Shown here: positions 1 to 7,857 of the stretch, in pieces
Layout: each line of letters starts with the position of its first letter
Position numbering within the stretch: position 1 is the first letter of the stretch
From: Hymenobacter edaphi
Lineage (GTDB): Bacteria > Bacteroidota > Bacteroidia > Cytophagales > Hymenobacteraceae
DNA: 64,000 nt
Direction: 5' to 3'
Assembly (NCBI RefSeq): GCF_003258365.1
Contig: NZ_QHKM01000008.1
Location: 168,713 to 232,712, forward strand
Position numbers and translations under genes: made by a program
Notes under the pieces: model-generated
Database searches by the model: none
What the model was told of the DNA's origin: nothing
What the model saw: only the letters and a program-made list of their open reading frames with translations

Positions 1-127
1 CTTCCCCGACTCTTACAACTTCAGCGGGGAGCTGCTGCTGGTGCCCCGCGAAAACGTGACCTTCCTCGACCTGCCCAGCTCCCAGGTGATGAAGTTCGTG
101 GTGTCGGGCGGCGTGGCCAAGCTGTAG
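1..127 (+). CDS. DUF502-like membrane protein, C-terminal fragment
   Basis: The window opens inside this gene. Reading from base 2, the last 41 codons end in TAG at 125-127. The visible tail carries a short run like LLLVPRENVTFLDLP followed by a KFVVSGG-type ending. This resembles the C-terminus of DUF502 proteins, which typically end with a VPxxDV..LDMSVE..(K)..ISGG pattern. DUF502 proteins are inner-membrane proteins of unknown function. Only the tail is visible, so the N-terminal membrane segments and the start lie outside the window. The family call rests on this short motif alone and is moderate. Confidence 0.5.
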   Translation, partial: FPDSYNFSGELLLVPRENVTFLDLPSSQVMKFVVSGGVAKL

Positions 128-152
128 AGGTAATTAGGCGGAAGGCCAACAT

Positions 153-282
153 AGAACGTCATTCCGAGCGAAGTCGAGGAATCTCGCGTGCTGACTTCAG
201 ATAGTATAATCTTCGTTCAACGAAGGGTTTACTATTCAGATAAACACGCGGGATTCCTCGACTTCGCTCGGAATGACGTTCT
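153..282. repeat. REP-like inverted repeat (type A)
   Basis: Two 38-nt arms at 153-190 and 245-282 are reverse complements with one mismatch. They flank an AT-richer loop of about 54 nt that itself has partial dyad symmetry. The arm core is GAGCGAAGTCGAGG. The element fills most of the gap between the DUF502-like gene and the hydrolase. Related elements with a GAGCGAAG-type core recur at 1207 and, diverged, at 2766. It could form a large hairpin in RNA. Confidence 0.8.
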
Positions 283-314
283 GCTTGCCCCTTATTACCA
301 TCCGACGCCGTAGG

Positions 315-362
315 CACCTCATCACCTCATCACCTCATCACCTCATCACCTCATCACCTCAT
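315..362. repeat. Octanucleotide tandem repeat (CACCTCAT)6
   Basis: Six perfect copies of the 8-mer cacctcat run from 315 to 362, with a partial seventh to 366. They end only 8 nt before the ATG of the next gene. The unit on the other strand is atgaggtg, which belongs to the same GGTGAnnn octamer style seen at 49501-49603. The array sits where a 5' leader or ribosome-binding region would be, so copy-number slippage could change translation or promoter spacing. Confidence 0.85.
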
Positions 363-373
363 CACCCAAACCC

Positions 374-1189
374 ATGTTCGTAGAATCGGGCCGGACGCGG
401 CTGCACTACCAGGTTTATGGCCGCGGGCCGCTGCCGGTGCTGGCGTTTCACGGCTACGGGCAGCACGAAAGCCACTGGCGCCACGTGGCCGCGCTGCTGG
501 GCGAGCGGGTGACGGTGTATGCCTTCGACCTGTTCTACCACGGCCGCAGCCGCCTGGCCAAAGCCGATGCGCCCATCACCAAAAGGCGACTAACGGAGCT
601 GCTGACACAGTTTCTGGCCGAGCAGGGCATTGAGTCGTTCGGGCTGCTGGCCTTCAGCATGGGCGCCAAATTCGCGCTGACGCTGGTGGAGGCCCTGCCC
701 GAGCGGGTGGCGCACCTCTGGCTGGTGGCCCCCGACGGCATCCGCACGCAGTTCTGGTACTCGCTGGCCACCTACCCGCCCTGGATGCGCGGGGTGCTGG
801 GCCGGGCCGTACTGCGCCCCCGGCGCCTGCTCAGCCTCATCGACGCACTGGGGCAGCGCCGCCTGGTCGATTCGGGGCTGGTGCGCTTTGCCCAGTGGCA
901 GCTCGACAGCCGCGAAAAGCGCCTGCGCGTGTACCGCAGCTGGACGGGCTTCCGCCACCTCACCTTCGACACCCGGCGGCTGGCCCGGCTGCTGAACCAG
1001 CGCCCGACGCCCGTCACCTTCTTCCTGGGCAAGTACGACCGGGTGATTCCGCACGCCGGGCTGCGCGAGTTCATCAGCTCGCTCACCGCCGCCCATACCG
1101 TGCTGCTCGACGCTGGCCACGGCGGCCTGCTCCACGACGTGGCTGGCTACCTGCGCCGCCACCCCGAAGAGCTTCGCGGGGCCGCCTGA
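374..1189 (+). CDS. Alpha/beta hydrolase
   Basis: This 271-residue protein is a classical alpha/beta-hydrolase. The visible features are an oxyanion-region motif (AFHGYGQ, residues 24-30), a nucleophile elbow FSMGA with Ser95, a candidate acid Asp222 in GKYDRVIP, and His249 in DAGHGG near the C-terminus. There is no signal peptide, so it should be cytoplasmic. The substrate cannot be inferred; esterases, haloperoxidase-like and C-C hydrolases share this fold. The ATG at 374 follows directly on an 8-bp tandem repeat array. No co-directional neighbour is close enough to suggest an operon. Confidence 0.85.
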   Translation: MFVESGRTRLHYQVYGRGPLPVLAFHGYGQHESHWRHVAALLGERVTVYAFDLFYHGRSRLAKADAPITKRRLTELLTQFLAEQGIESFGLLAFSMGAKFALTLVEALPERVAHLWLVAPDGIRTQFWYSLATYPPWMRGVLGRAVLRPRRLLSLIDALGQRRLVDSGLVRFAQWQLDSREKRLRVYRSWTGFRHLTFDTRRLARLLNQRPTPVTFFLGKYDRVIPHAGLREFISSLTAAHTVLLDAGHGGLLHDVAGYLRRHPEELRGAA

Positions 1190-1206
1190 TGGCGGTTCAC
1201 CCCGCC

Positions 1207-1315
1207 GTCATTGCGAGCGAAGCGAAGCAATCTGGCCTCTCGTGGCACTACGGCTCAACTGGCACAACCCAAAAAACGCACGTTGGGCAGGACCGATTTC
1301 TTCGCTCGCAATGAC
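1207..1315. repeat. REP-like inverted repeat (type B)
   Basis: Imperfect arms at 1207-1237 and about 1291-1315 share the core GTCATTGCGAGCGAAG and its complement. The element lies between the convergent ends of the hydrolase and the macro-domain gene, where it may also act as a bidirectional terminator-like hairpin. A single half of the same type is present near 4070-4095, downstream of the sorbosone-dehydrogenase-like gene. Confidence 0.7.
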
Positions 1316-1335
1316 AGTCAGGCGAATCGGCTGCT

Positions 1336-1896
1336 CTACGATTCCTCGTTCAACTCCTGCTCGTAGAGCCGGTAGGTTTCCTCGTTGAAGGCCACCAGCA
1401 CCACGGTTTCGGGCTGGGCGTGCGTGGCCAGGAACGCCCGCACCGTTTGTACGGCAATGCGGGCCGCTTCGGCCTTAGGGTAGCCGTAGATGCCGGTGCT
1501 GATGCCGGGGAAGGCTACGCTGCCCAGCTGGTGCTCGGCGGCCAGCTGCAGGGAGTTGCGGTAGCAGTCGGCCAGCAGCTCCGGCTCGCGCTTGTGGCCG
1601 CCATTCCACACCGGGCCCACGGTGTGGATGACGTAGCGCGCCGGCAGCCGCCCGCCGGTGGTGATGACGGCCTGACCGGTGGGCAGGCCCTTGCCGTAGT
1701 GCCCGGCCCGCAGCTGGCGACAGGCTTCCAGGATTTCGGGGCCGCCGGCGCGGTGAATGGCCCCGTCGACGCCCCCGCCGCCGAGCAGCGAGGAGTTGGC
1801 GGCGTTGACGATGGCGTCGGGGTCGAGCCGGGTGATGTCGGCCTGGGCCAGCAGGATGCGGCCGAAGGCCTGGCGGGCGGAGTAGGGCAGGGGCAT
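1336..1896 (-). CDS. Macro-domain protein (ADP-ribose / O-acetyl-ADP-ribose deacetylase type)
   Basis: The 186-residue protein is essentially one macro domain. The hallmark is an [24 protein letters not shown] loop at about residues 30-50. [10 protein letters not shown] strand and an [12 protein letters not shown] phosphate-binding loop follow. This matches the YmdB/MacroD-like class, whose members remove ADP-ribose or hydrolyse O-acetyl-ADP-ribose. The Asn and Gly-rich catalytic loops are intact. The ATG at 1896 is the first plausible start. The gene is divergent from the 2TM gene at 2045, and about 150 nt of shared upstream DNA separates them. It is not in an evident operon. The exact substrate is unknown. 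Confidence 0.9.
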   Translation of the reverse strand: MPLPYSARQAFGRILLAQADITRLDPDAIVNAANSSLLGGGGVDGAIHRAGGPEILEACRQLRAGHYGKGLPTGQAVITTGGRLPARYVIHTVGPVWNGGHKREPELLADCYRNSLQLAAEHQLGSVAFPGISTGIYGYPKAEAARIAVQTVRAFLATHAQPETVVLVAFNEETYRLYEQELNEES

Positions 1897-1989
1897 AGCA
1901 GCAGGGGTAAAATAGGAGGGAAGCGTTGCGGCTCGTCGGCCTTTTTAGACGGTTCGGCCCCGCAAGGTTGCCATTTGGGCAAGGTTTTA

Positions 1990-2020
1990 TTGGCGCCGGG
2001 GGCCACAGCGGCTACGTTTG
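1990..2020 (+). promoter_or_regulatory. Bacteroidota-type promoter of first 2TM gene
   Basis: A TTG at 1990-1992 lies 20 nt before TACGTTTG at 2013-2020, which is a full match to the TAnnTTTG -7 consensus of Bacteroidota sigma-ABfr promoters. The ATG of the 2TM gene follows 24 nt later. The paralogue downstream has the same arrangement with the same 20-nt spacer. Confidence 0.6.
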
Positions 2021-2044
2021 ACTCAACCTAACCGCCTGACCACC

Positions 2045-2338
2045 ATGGAAACGCCCGCCAACCTCGATTCCCAGCTGTGGCGCCTTGCCCAAAGCCGCGC
2101 CCACTTCAAAGCCCAACTGCTGCGCTACGTGCTGGTGTGCGCCCTGCTGTGGACCATCTGGTACGTCACCGGCCACCACTTCTACGGCAGCGGCCTGCCC
2201 TGGCCGGCCTGGGTGACGCTGTTCTGGGGCCTGGGCCTGGCCAGCAAGGGCGCCACCTGCTACGGCCTGTGGGGCACTGCCTCGTGGACGGAGCGCGAGT
2301 ACCAGGAGCTGCGGCGCCAGCAGCAGGCCCGGCAGTAA
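2045..2338 (+). CDS. 2TM-domain protein, copy 1
   Basis: This small membrane protein of 97 residues starts at the ATG at 2045; an in-frame TTG at 2018 lies inside the promoter and is not used. It has the 2TM-domain layout: an amphipathic N-terminal helix (LWRLAQSRAHFKAQL), a first membrane helix, a short loop with GLPWPAWVTLFWG, a second helix, and a charged tail with WTEREYQEL. The fold is often fused to LytTR regulators or found alone in Bacteroidota; its role is unknown. The next gene is a clear tandem paralogue. Confidence 0.8.
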   Translation: METPANLDSQLWRLAQSRAHFKAQLLRYVLVCALLWTIWYVTGHHFYGSGLPWPAWVTLFWGLGLASKGATCYGLWGTASWTEREYQELRRQQQARQ

Positions 2339-2354
2339 CGGCGCCGCCCGCTGC

Positions 2355-2385
2355 TTGCCCGAACATCAGCCTCTGCCTATATTTA
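2355..2385 (+). promoter_or_regulatory. Bacteroidota-type promoter of second 2TM gene
   Basis: TTG at 2355-2357, a 20-nt spacer and TATATTTA at 2378-2385 (five of six fixed TAnnTTTG positions). The ATG follows 23 nt downstream. The layout is nearly identical to that of the upstream paralogue, which suggests that promoter and gene were duplicated together. Confidence 0.5.
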
Positions 2386-2408
2386 ACGACACCTCACCGC
2401 CTTTCGCC

Positions 2409-2714
2409 ATGCAACCCCTCGACCGTGACCCCCACCTGTGGCGCATTGCCCGGGCCCGCGCCAAATTCAAGTCTCACCTGGTAACCTACCTGCTGGTCAA
2501 CGCGCTGCTGTGGGCCATTTGGTACTTCACCGACGGCCTCTCCCGACACCACCACCACGGCTTTGGGGTGCCTTGGCCGGTGTGGCCGACGCTGTTCTGG
2601 GGCCTGGGCGTGGCCATTCAGGGCCTGAGCACCTACGGCTTCGTGAGCGAGCAGAGCTGGTCGGAGCGCGAGTACCAGCAGCTGCTGCGCGACCGGGAAG
2701 CCGGCCGCCTGTAG
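2409..2714 (+). CDS. 2TM-domain protein, copy 2
   Basis: The 101-residue paralogue of the preceding gene. The ATG at 2409 is chosen because it follows a good -7 element and aligns with the start of copy 1. The order is the same: LWRIARARAKFKSHL helix, membrane helix, a loop enriched in His (HHHHGFGVPWP), second membrane helix, and a charged WSEREYQQL tail. The His-rich loop is longer than in copy 1 and could be a metal-binding embellishment, but that is only a suggestion. The function of stand-alone 2TM proteins is unknown. An REP-like element follows the gene. Confidence 0.82.
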   Translation: MQPLDRDPHLWRIARARAKFKSHLVTYLLVNALLWAIWYFTDGLSRHHHHGFGVPWPVWPTLFWGLGVAIQGLSTYGFVSEQSWSEREYQQLLRDREAGRL

Positions 2715-2765
2715 GCGCCTGATAGGCCGGTAGCCGCAACTCGGAAGAACGTCATGCCGAGCGTA

Positions 2766-2858
2766 GCCGAGGCAGCCAGCGGGCTGACGTTGAGCGGCAG
2801 CCATTGAACGCCATGCAGAGCCCCGCATGGCGTTAATTGTCTGGCGAGATGCCTCGGC
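2766..2858. repeat. Nested inverted repeat (REP-like, type C)
   Basis: Outer arms GCCGAGGCA (2766-2774) and TGCCTCGGC (2850-2858) enclose a perfect hairpin with 10-nt arms at 2807-2816 and 2825-2834. The left side is preceded by a diverged CATGCCGAGCGTAGCCGAGG core related to the type A element. It lies between the 2TM gene and the propeller gene and may terminate transcription of the former. Confidence 0.6.
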
Positions 2859-2941
2859 AGGGCCGGGCTGATTTTACAGCCTGATTGCCCCGCCGGTCCG
2901 GCCCCGCGCAACCTTCGCCGGGCTGCGGCAGTTGCAGCGGT

Positions 2942-4048
2942 ATGATGCGCCAACTTCTTCCTCTGCTGCTGCTGCTGCCGCTGGCCGGCTCGCGCCCGGC
3001 CGCGCCCGCCGATAACCTCGCCTCCATCAAGCTGCCGACGGGCTTCCGCATCAGCTACTACGCCCAGCGCGTGGGCGGGGCCCGCTCCCTGGCCCTGGGC
3101 CCCGATGGCACCGTGTACGTGGGCACCCGCGGCGACAAGGTGTACGCCCTGCCCGACCGCAACAAGGACCACAAAGCCGACGAAATCATCACCGTGGCCG
3201 CGGGCCTGAACGAGCCCAACGGGGTGGCCGTGCGCAACGGCGCGCTGTACGTGGGCGAAATCAGCCGCATCCTGCGCTTCGACAACATTGCCGGCACGCT
3301 GCGCCAGAAGCCCAAGCCGGCCGTGGTGTACGACCAGCTGCCCGACAAGGAGCACCACGGCTGGAAGTACATCAGCTTCGGGCCCGACGGCAAGCTGTAC
3401 GTGCCCGTGGGCGCGCCCTGCAACGTGTGCCTGCCCGAAGAACCCATCTTCGCCACCATCAACCGCCTGAACCCCGACGGCACCGGCCTCGAAACCGTGG
3501 CCTACGGCGTGCGCAACTCGGTGGGCTTCGACTGGAGCCCGGTGGACAAGGCCCTCTGGTTTACCGACAACGGCCGGGACATGCTCGGCGACGACCGGCC
3601 CGCCGACGAGCTGAACCGCGCCCCCGCCGCCGGCCTGCACTTCGGCTTCCCGTTCGTGTTCCAGGGCGACATCCTCGACCCGCAATTCGGCAGGGGCAAG
3701 CAAACGAGCACCTACACCGCGCCCGCCCAGAAGCTGGGCGCGCACGTGGCCGCGCTGGGCATGAAGTTCTACACCGGCAAGATGTTCCCGGCCCAGTACC
3801 GCAACCAGATTTTTATCCCTGAGCACGGCTCCTGGAACCGCAGCAGCAAAAGCGGCTACCGCATCACGCTGGTGACGGTGGATGCCTCCGGCAAGAAAGC
3901 CACCGGCTACCAGACCTTCGCCTCGGGCTGGCTGCAGGGCCAGCAGTCGTGGGGGCGGCCAGTGGCCCTGCTCGTCATGCCCGACGGGGCCCTGCTCGTG
4001 TCCGACGACCAGAACGACTGCGTGTACCGCATCAGCTACGGGGGCTAA
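2942..4048 (+). CDS. Secreted sorbosone-dehydrogenase-like beta-propeller (glucose/sorbosone dehydrogenase family)
   Basis: The ATG at 2942 gives a 368-residue protein with a clear signal peptide (two Met, Arg, then a Leu-rich core and a GSRPAAPA region). An upstream in-frame TTG at 2885 would bury this signal and is rejected. The body has repeated propeller motifs: SLALGPDGTVYVGTRGDKVY near residue 45, a YISFGPDGKLYVPVG strand, a NSVGFDWSP/LWFTDNGRDMLGDD segment, and an IPEHGSWNRS motif near the C-terminus. These are hallmarks of the family that includes PQQ-dependent soluble glucose and sorbosone dehydrogenases. Several family members lack PQQ, so activity is uncertain. It acts in the periplasm or outside the cell. 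Confidence 0.88.
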   Translation: MMRQLLPLLLLLPLAGSRPAAPADNLASIKLPTGFRISYYAQRVGGARSLALGPDGTVYVGTRGDKVYALPDRNKDHKADEIITVAAGLNEPNGVAVRNGALYVGEISRILRFDNIAGTLRQKPKPAVVYDQLPDKEHHGWKYISFGPDGKLYVPVGAPCNVCLPEEPIFATINRLNPDGTGLETVAYGVRNSVGFDWSPVDKALWFTDNGRDMLGDDRPADELNRAPAAGLHFGFPFVFQGDILDPQFGRGKQTSTYTAPAQKLGAHVAALGMKFYTGKMFPAQYRNQIFIPEHGSWNRSSKSGYRITLVTVDASGKKATGYQTFASGWLQGQQSWGRPVALLVMPDGALLVSDDQNDCVYRISYGG

Positions 4049-4192
4049 GGAGAAGCGGCTCGGGTGGCCGCGCTTCGCTCGCAATGTCAGCGGGGTGAAC
4101 CGGCCGCGCCCTGATGTGCCGTGGCGCTTGCGCCCGAAAAAAATACCCGCCCGTTGCCGGGCCTCTGCCCGCCGTGCCCGTATTTTGCTCCC

Positions 4193-4672
4193 GTGAAAAA
4201 GGCTTCCTCCCGCCGTCCCCCCAAGCGTATCGTTGGCCGCCGCGAGCTGGTCGACTTTCCGCAGTTTCAGCTGCGCGGTGTGGAAGCCAAGGTGGACACG
4301 GGCGCCTTCACCGGAGCCATTCACTGCTCCACCATCTACGTAGACACGCTGCCCGACGGGCGGCCCCTGCTGCGCGTGCTCCTGCTCGATGACGCCCACC
4401 CCGCCTTCGACGGCACGCCGCTGCAATTCGCGGAGTTTTCCCTGCGCGACATCCGCTCGTCCAACGGGGAGGTGCAGGAGCGCTACGTCATTCGCACGGC
4501 CATTCGGCTGTTCGGGGAGGATTTCGACGCCGAATTTTCCCTTTCCGACCGCTCCGACATGAAGTACCCCGTACTGATCGGGCGCGCCCTGCTGCGCCGC
4601 GCCCGGCTGGTGGTGGATGTGGCCCGCCGCAACGTGTCCTACAAAAGCCAGCACCGCCCGATTCCGGACTGA
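4193..4672 (+). CDS. Retropepsin-like ATP-dependent zinc protease family (RimB-like)
   Basis: This 159-residue protein begins at a GTG (4193). It carries the retropepsin-like aspartic motif [12 protein letters not shown] near residues 30-40, a strand ending [14 protein letters not shown], and the typical C-terminal PVLIGRALL motif. It belongs to the PF05618 (DUF785) family. In Pseudomonas a member, RimB, works with the glutamate ligase RimK. Here a RimK-type ligase follows after 55 nt, so the pair is probably one operon. A TATTTTG sequence ends 5 nt before the GTG, which would place the transcript start close to the start codon. Confidence 0.88.
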   Translation: MKKASSRRPPKRIVGRRELVDFPQFQLRGVEAKVDTGAFTGAIHCSTIYVDTLPDGRPLLRVLLLDDAHPAFDGTPLQFAEFSLRDIRSSNGEVQERYVIRTAIRLFGEDFDAEFSLSDRSDMKYPVLIGRALLRRARLVVDVARRNVSYKSQHRPIPD

Positions 4673-4727
4673 GACCCACCCGCGCCGTCCGGCTTATTTC
4701 CTCTCCCTGCATCTTCTCCCTGCCTAT

Positions 4728-5681
4728 ATGAAGCTGGCGATTCTCTCGCGTGAGCCCAAACTATATTCCACCCGGCGCCTGGTGGAGGCCGCCGAGCTGC
4801 GCGGCCACCAGGTCGAGGTCATCGACCACCTGCTCTGCAACCTGGTGTTGGAAAAAAGCACGCCCGGCATCATCTACGAAGGCCGCCGCCTCGAAGGCTT
4901 CGACGCGGTGATTCCGCGCATCGGGGCCTCCGTCACGTTCTACGGCACGGCCGTGGTGCGGCAGTTCGAGATGATGAAAGTGCGCACGGCCATCGAAAGC
5001 CAGGCCATTGTGCGCTCCAGGGACAAGCTGCGCTCCATGCAGATCCTGGCCCGGGCCGGCGTGGGCATGCCCAAAACAGCCTTCACCAACTACTCCGACG
5101 AGGTGCCCGAAATGATCCGGCAGGTGGGCGGCGCCCCGGTCATCATCAAGCTGCTGGAGGGCACCCAGGGCCTGGGCGTGGTGCTGGCCGAAACGGAAAA
5201 AGCCGCCCAGTCGGTCATCGAGGCCTTCCACAACCTCAAGGCCCGCATCATCGTGCAGGAGTTTATTGCCGAAAGCAAGGGCGCCGACCTGCGCGCCTTC
5301 GTGGTCAACGGCGAAGTGGTGGGGGCCATGAAGCGGCAGGGCAAGGAGGGCGAGTTTCGCTCGAACCTGCACCGCGGCGGCACCGGCATGCTGGTGAAGC
5401 TGAGCCGGGCCGAAAAAGCCGCCGCCCTGCTGGCCACCAAGGCCCTGGGCCTCGGCATTGCCGGCGTGGACATGCTGCAGAGCAAGCGCGGCCCGCTGGT
5501 GCTGGAGGTGAATTCCTCGCCCGGCCTGGAGGGCATCGAAAAAGCCACCGGCCTCGACATTGCCGGCAAAATCATCGAGTACACCGCCGAGCTGGCCTCC
5601 CGGAAGAAACCCAAGAAGAAGCCCGCCGCCAAGTCGGCCAAGGCCCTGCCCGACACGCAGTCGGACGAGCCGCGGGTGTAG
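4728..5681 (+). CDS. rimK: RimK-type ATP-grasp alpha-L-glutamate ligase
   Basis: The 317-residue protein starts at the ATG at 4728 with [18 protein letters not shown], which is the RimK N-terminus. The pre-ATP-grasp region ([13 protein letters not shown]) and the ATP-grasp core are visible. The core contains [17 protein letters not shown], a [15 protein letters not shown] strand, and a [14 protein letters not shown] metal-binding end with Glu and Asn. RimK adds glutamate residues to the C-terminus of ribosomal protein S6 and may make poly-glutamate. The last 35 residues are a Lys/Pro/Ala-rich tail not found in the short enterobacterial enzyme. It probably forms an operon with the RimB-like gene upstream. 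Confidence 0.9.
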   Translation: MKLAILSREPKLYSTRRLVEAAELRGHQVEVIDHLLCNLVLEKSTPGIIYEGRRLEGFDAVIPRIGASVTFYGTAVVRQFEMMKVRTAIESQAIVRSRDKLRSMQILARAGVGMPKTAFTNYSDEVPEMIRQVGGAPVIIKLLEGTQGLGVVLAETEKAAQSVIEAFHNLKARIIVQEFIAESKGADLRAFVVNGEVVGAMKRQGKEGEFRSNLHRGGTGMLVKLSRAEKAAALLATKALGLGIAGVDMLQSKRGPLVLEVNSSPGLEGIEKATGLDIAGKIIEYTAELASRKKPKKKPAAKSAKALPDTQSDEPRV

Positions 5682-5749
5682 CCCGGGCGCCTGGCTGGGT
5701 TACGTTCGGGCCGGGCGGCGGATCAACGGGTAGTCCAACCGCCTCCCGT

Positions 5750-6592
5750 ATGCGCGCGTCTGCCTGCTGCCGCTTGTCGTTCCTGCTGCTGTGGCCCCTC
5801 CTGATGGGCTGCGACGGGAAGGAATCGGCCGAGACCTACCACTTTGTCAACGCCCCGACGGCGCACCGGGTGAACCTGGCGCGCCTGCTGGGTGAGCGGC
5901 TCACGCTCGTATCGGCCACCGACACGCTGGAGCTGCGGGTGCGTTTCGAGCGCGCCACGCGCACGAGTATGGTACTGAATGCCCGCAGCGGCGACACGCT
6001 GATGCGGGGCTGGGTGACGCGCCACCGCCGCCTGTACTATTTCGCCGAGCCGCTGCGCGACTCCACGTACTGGATCCACGCCTGGCGCCGCACCAGCGGC
6101 ATGGTGCAGGGCCTGACGGACGATGCCGCCCAGATGCTGGCCCTGCGAGCGGCCACTGATGCGGGCCGGCTGCCCCCGGCGCTGGTGCTGCCCGTGCTGC
6201 GCGCCGATACGCTGTTTACCAAACGGCTGCGCTACGAAGCCGCGGCGCTGCGGCCGGTGTTTGAGGCGCTGGTCGACAGCTGCCCGCCCTACCGCCTGCA
6301 GACGGCCGCCCCGGCCCGCCTGGCCGCTGGTGAGGCGGGGGCAGCCGCGCTGATCGGGGAGGTGTATCCCAACCCCGCGCCCGCCGGTGGCCTGGTCCAC
6401 GTGCGCACCGGTGGGGCCGCGGAAGTGTCCTACACGCTGCTGGACGCCCAGGGCCGCCGCTGGCGCCGGGGGCAGCAGTTGCGCGCTTCGTTCACGCTGC
6501 CACTGGAAAATGTGCCGGCCGGCACCTACCTGCTGCGCCTGACCGAGCCCGCCAGCGGCCGGACCGCCACCCGCCACCTGGTGGTGGAATAA
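5750..6592 (+). CDS. T9SS-tailed predicted lipoprotein of unknown function
   Basis: The 280-residue protein opens with a hydrophobic signal ending in a lipobox (LMGC, Cys22). The middle, about residues 25-190, has no domain I recognise; it is rich in Arg and Thr. The last 75 residues look like a type A Por-secretion C-terminal domain: a VYPNPAPAGG start, a DAQGRRWRRG turn, PAGTYLLRL, and a short final strand. Such a domain normally drives export across the outer membrane by T9SS. A lipobox and a T9SS tail together are uncommon, because T9SS cargo usually has a simple signal peptidase I site. A strong hairpin terminator follows. Confidence 0.75.
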   Translation: MRASACCRLSFLLLWPLLMGCDGKESAETYHFVNAPTAHRVNLARLLGERLTLVSATDTLELRVRFERATRTSMVLNARSGDTLMRGWVTRHRRLYYFAEPLRDSTYWIHAWRRTSGMVQGLTDDAAQMLALRAATDAGRLPPALVLPVLRADTLFTKRLRYEAAALRPVFEALVDSCPPYRLQTAAPARLAAGEAGAAALIGEVYPNPAPAGGLVHVRTGGAAEVSYTLLDAQGRRWRRGQQLRASFTLPLENVPAGTYLLRLTEPASGRTATRHLVVE

Positions 6593-6624
6593 CCGCCCGG
6601 CCCGCGAACTGCGGAATATTCGAG

Positions 6625-6671
6625 AAATTAAAGGCCGCCGAGCCCGCTCCGGGCCCGGCGGCCTTTAATTT
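6625..6671 (+). terminator. Strong hairpin terminator
   Basis: A perfect 16-bp stem (6625-6640 with 6656-6671) surrounds a GC-rich 15-nt loop. The stem begins with AAATTAAA and ends with TTTAATTT, so it has U-tracts in both directions. It ends only 15 nt before the start codon of the next gene, which leaves almost no room for a separate promoter. Confidence 0.85.
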
Positions 6672-6686
6672 CTACCTGCTCCGCCC

Positions 6687-7682
6687 TTGTCCGACACTCC
6701 GCCTATTGCCCCGCTGCCCGGCCCCGCCGACTTCTGCCTCAACGGCCTCACCATCGGCCCCGGCGAGCAGGTGCTCACCCGCCTGATCATCGCCAAACTG
6801 CCCTCCGGCACCGTTATCGACGTGCCGGTGCACGTGTTTAGGAGCCCCGAGCCCGGCCCCACGGTACTGCTGATGGCCGGTATGCACGGCGACGAAGTGA
6901 ACGGCATCGAAACCATCCGGCGCATGATCCGGCGCGGGCAGCTGCAGAAGCCTTTGCGGGGCAGCATCATTGCCATTCCCATCCTGAACATCTACGGCTT
7001 CCTGAACTTCTCGCGCGAGGTGCCCGACGGCAAGGACGTAAACCGCTCCTTTCCCGGCTCGCCACGCGGCTCGGTGGCCAGCCGGGTGGCCCACCGCTTC
7101 ATGCGCGAAATCATGCCGCTGGTCGATTACGGCATCGATTTTCACACCGGCGGGGCGGCCCGCTCCAACCACCCGCAGGTGCGCTGCCTGCTCGGCATCG
7201 ATGCCGAAACCGATGCGCTGGCGGCCGCGTTTGCCGCGCCCTTCACCCTGCACGCCGAGCTGCGGCCCGGCTCGCTGCGCGAGGCGGCCATGCGCCAGGG
7301 GCGGCGCATCATCGTGTACGAAACCGGGGAGTCGCTGCGGCTCGATGAGCACGGCATCGAGCTGGCTTCGGCCGGCACCTTCCGCTTTCTGCAGCACCTG
7401 GGCATGCTGGCCGATGCGCCCGAACCCACCCAGGCCACCGTGGTGTGCCGCCGCCATACCTGGCTGCGGGCCAAATACTCGGGGCTGTTCCGCACCAGCC
7501 TCAAAACCGGGCAGTACCTGGAGAAAGGCCAGGAATACGGCATCGTGGCCGACCCCTACGGCGAAATGGCCGTGCGCTTGGAGTCGCCCATCAGCGGCTA
7601 CATCATCGGGCTGAACCACATGCCGGTGGTCAATCAGGGCGACGCGCTGCTGCACGTGGCCGTGGAGGTGACGACCGGGTAG
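6687..7682 (+). CDS. Succinylglutamate desuccinylase / aspartoacylase family protein
   Basis: The 331-residue protein belongs to the M14-like aspartoacylase family, which are zinc-dependent amidohydrolases acting on N-acylated amino acids or related compounds. The zinc-site motif GMHGDEVNG is at about residue 71, a PDGKDVNRSFPG loop with the conserved Asn-Arg follows, and DFHTGG supplies the third metal ligand. A C-terminal beta-rich domain (KTGQYLEKGQ..GIVADPYGE) is also typical. No ATG lies near the expected start; the TTG at 6687 gives MSDTPPIAPLPG and is the likely start. The hairpin just upstream means the gene may depend on read-through or on a promoter overlapping the hairpin. Confidence 0.87.
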   Translation: MSDTPPIAPLPGPADFCLNGLTIGPGEQVLTRLIIAKLPSGTVIDVPVHVFRSPEPGPTVLLMAGMHGDEVNGIETIRRMIRRGQLQKPLRGSIIAIPILNIYGFLNFSREVPDGKDVNRSFPGSPRGSVASRVAHRFMREIMPLVDYGIDFHTGGAARSNHPQVRCLLGIDAETDALAAAFAAPFTLHAELRPGSLREAAMRQGRRIIVYETGESLRLDEHGIELASAGTFRFLQHLGMLADAPEPTQATVVCRRHTWLRAKYSGLFRTSLKTGQYLEKGQEYGIVADPYGEMAVRLESPISGYIIGLNHMPVVNQGDALLHVAVEVTTG

Positions 7683-7857
7683 GCGCACCCGCCGGCGCCG
7701 GCAGCGCTGTGGTAAAAAAATAGGTCAGGCCGGTGGCGAAGCCACTCGAACGGCGCTAGTATTAGGGGCTTAAAGGGGCTGCGCCCCCAACGATGCTGCT
7801 CGGGTGCCTCCCGTTCGGCCCTTCACTTCAAATTAGGAATCAATTAACGAACTCGTT

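Noticed and set aside
315..366. CRISPR-like array
   Set aside because: Units are 8 bp with no spacers and there are no cas genes; it is a simple tandem repeat.
6625..6671. Riboswitch before the aspartoacylase-like gene
   Set aside because: The hairpin has a simple terminator form with A/T tracts at both ends and no conserved aptamer pattern that I can recognise.
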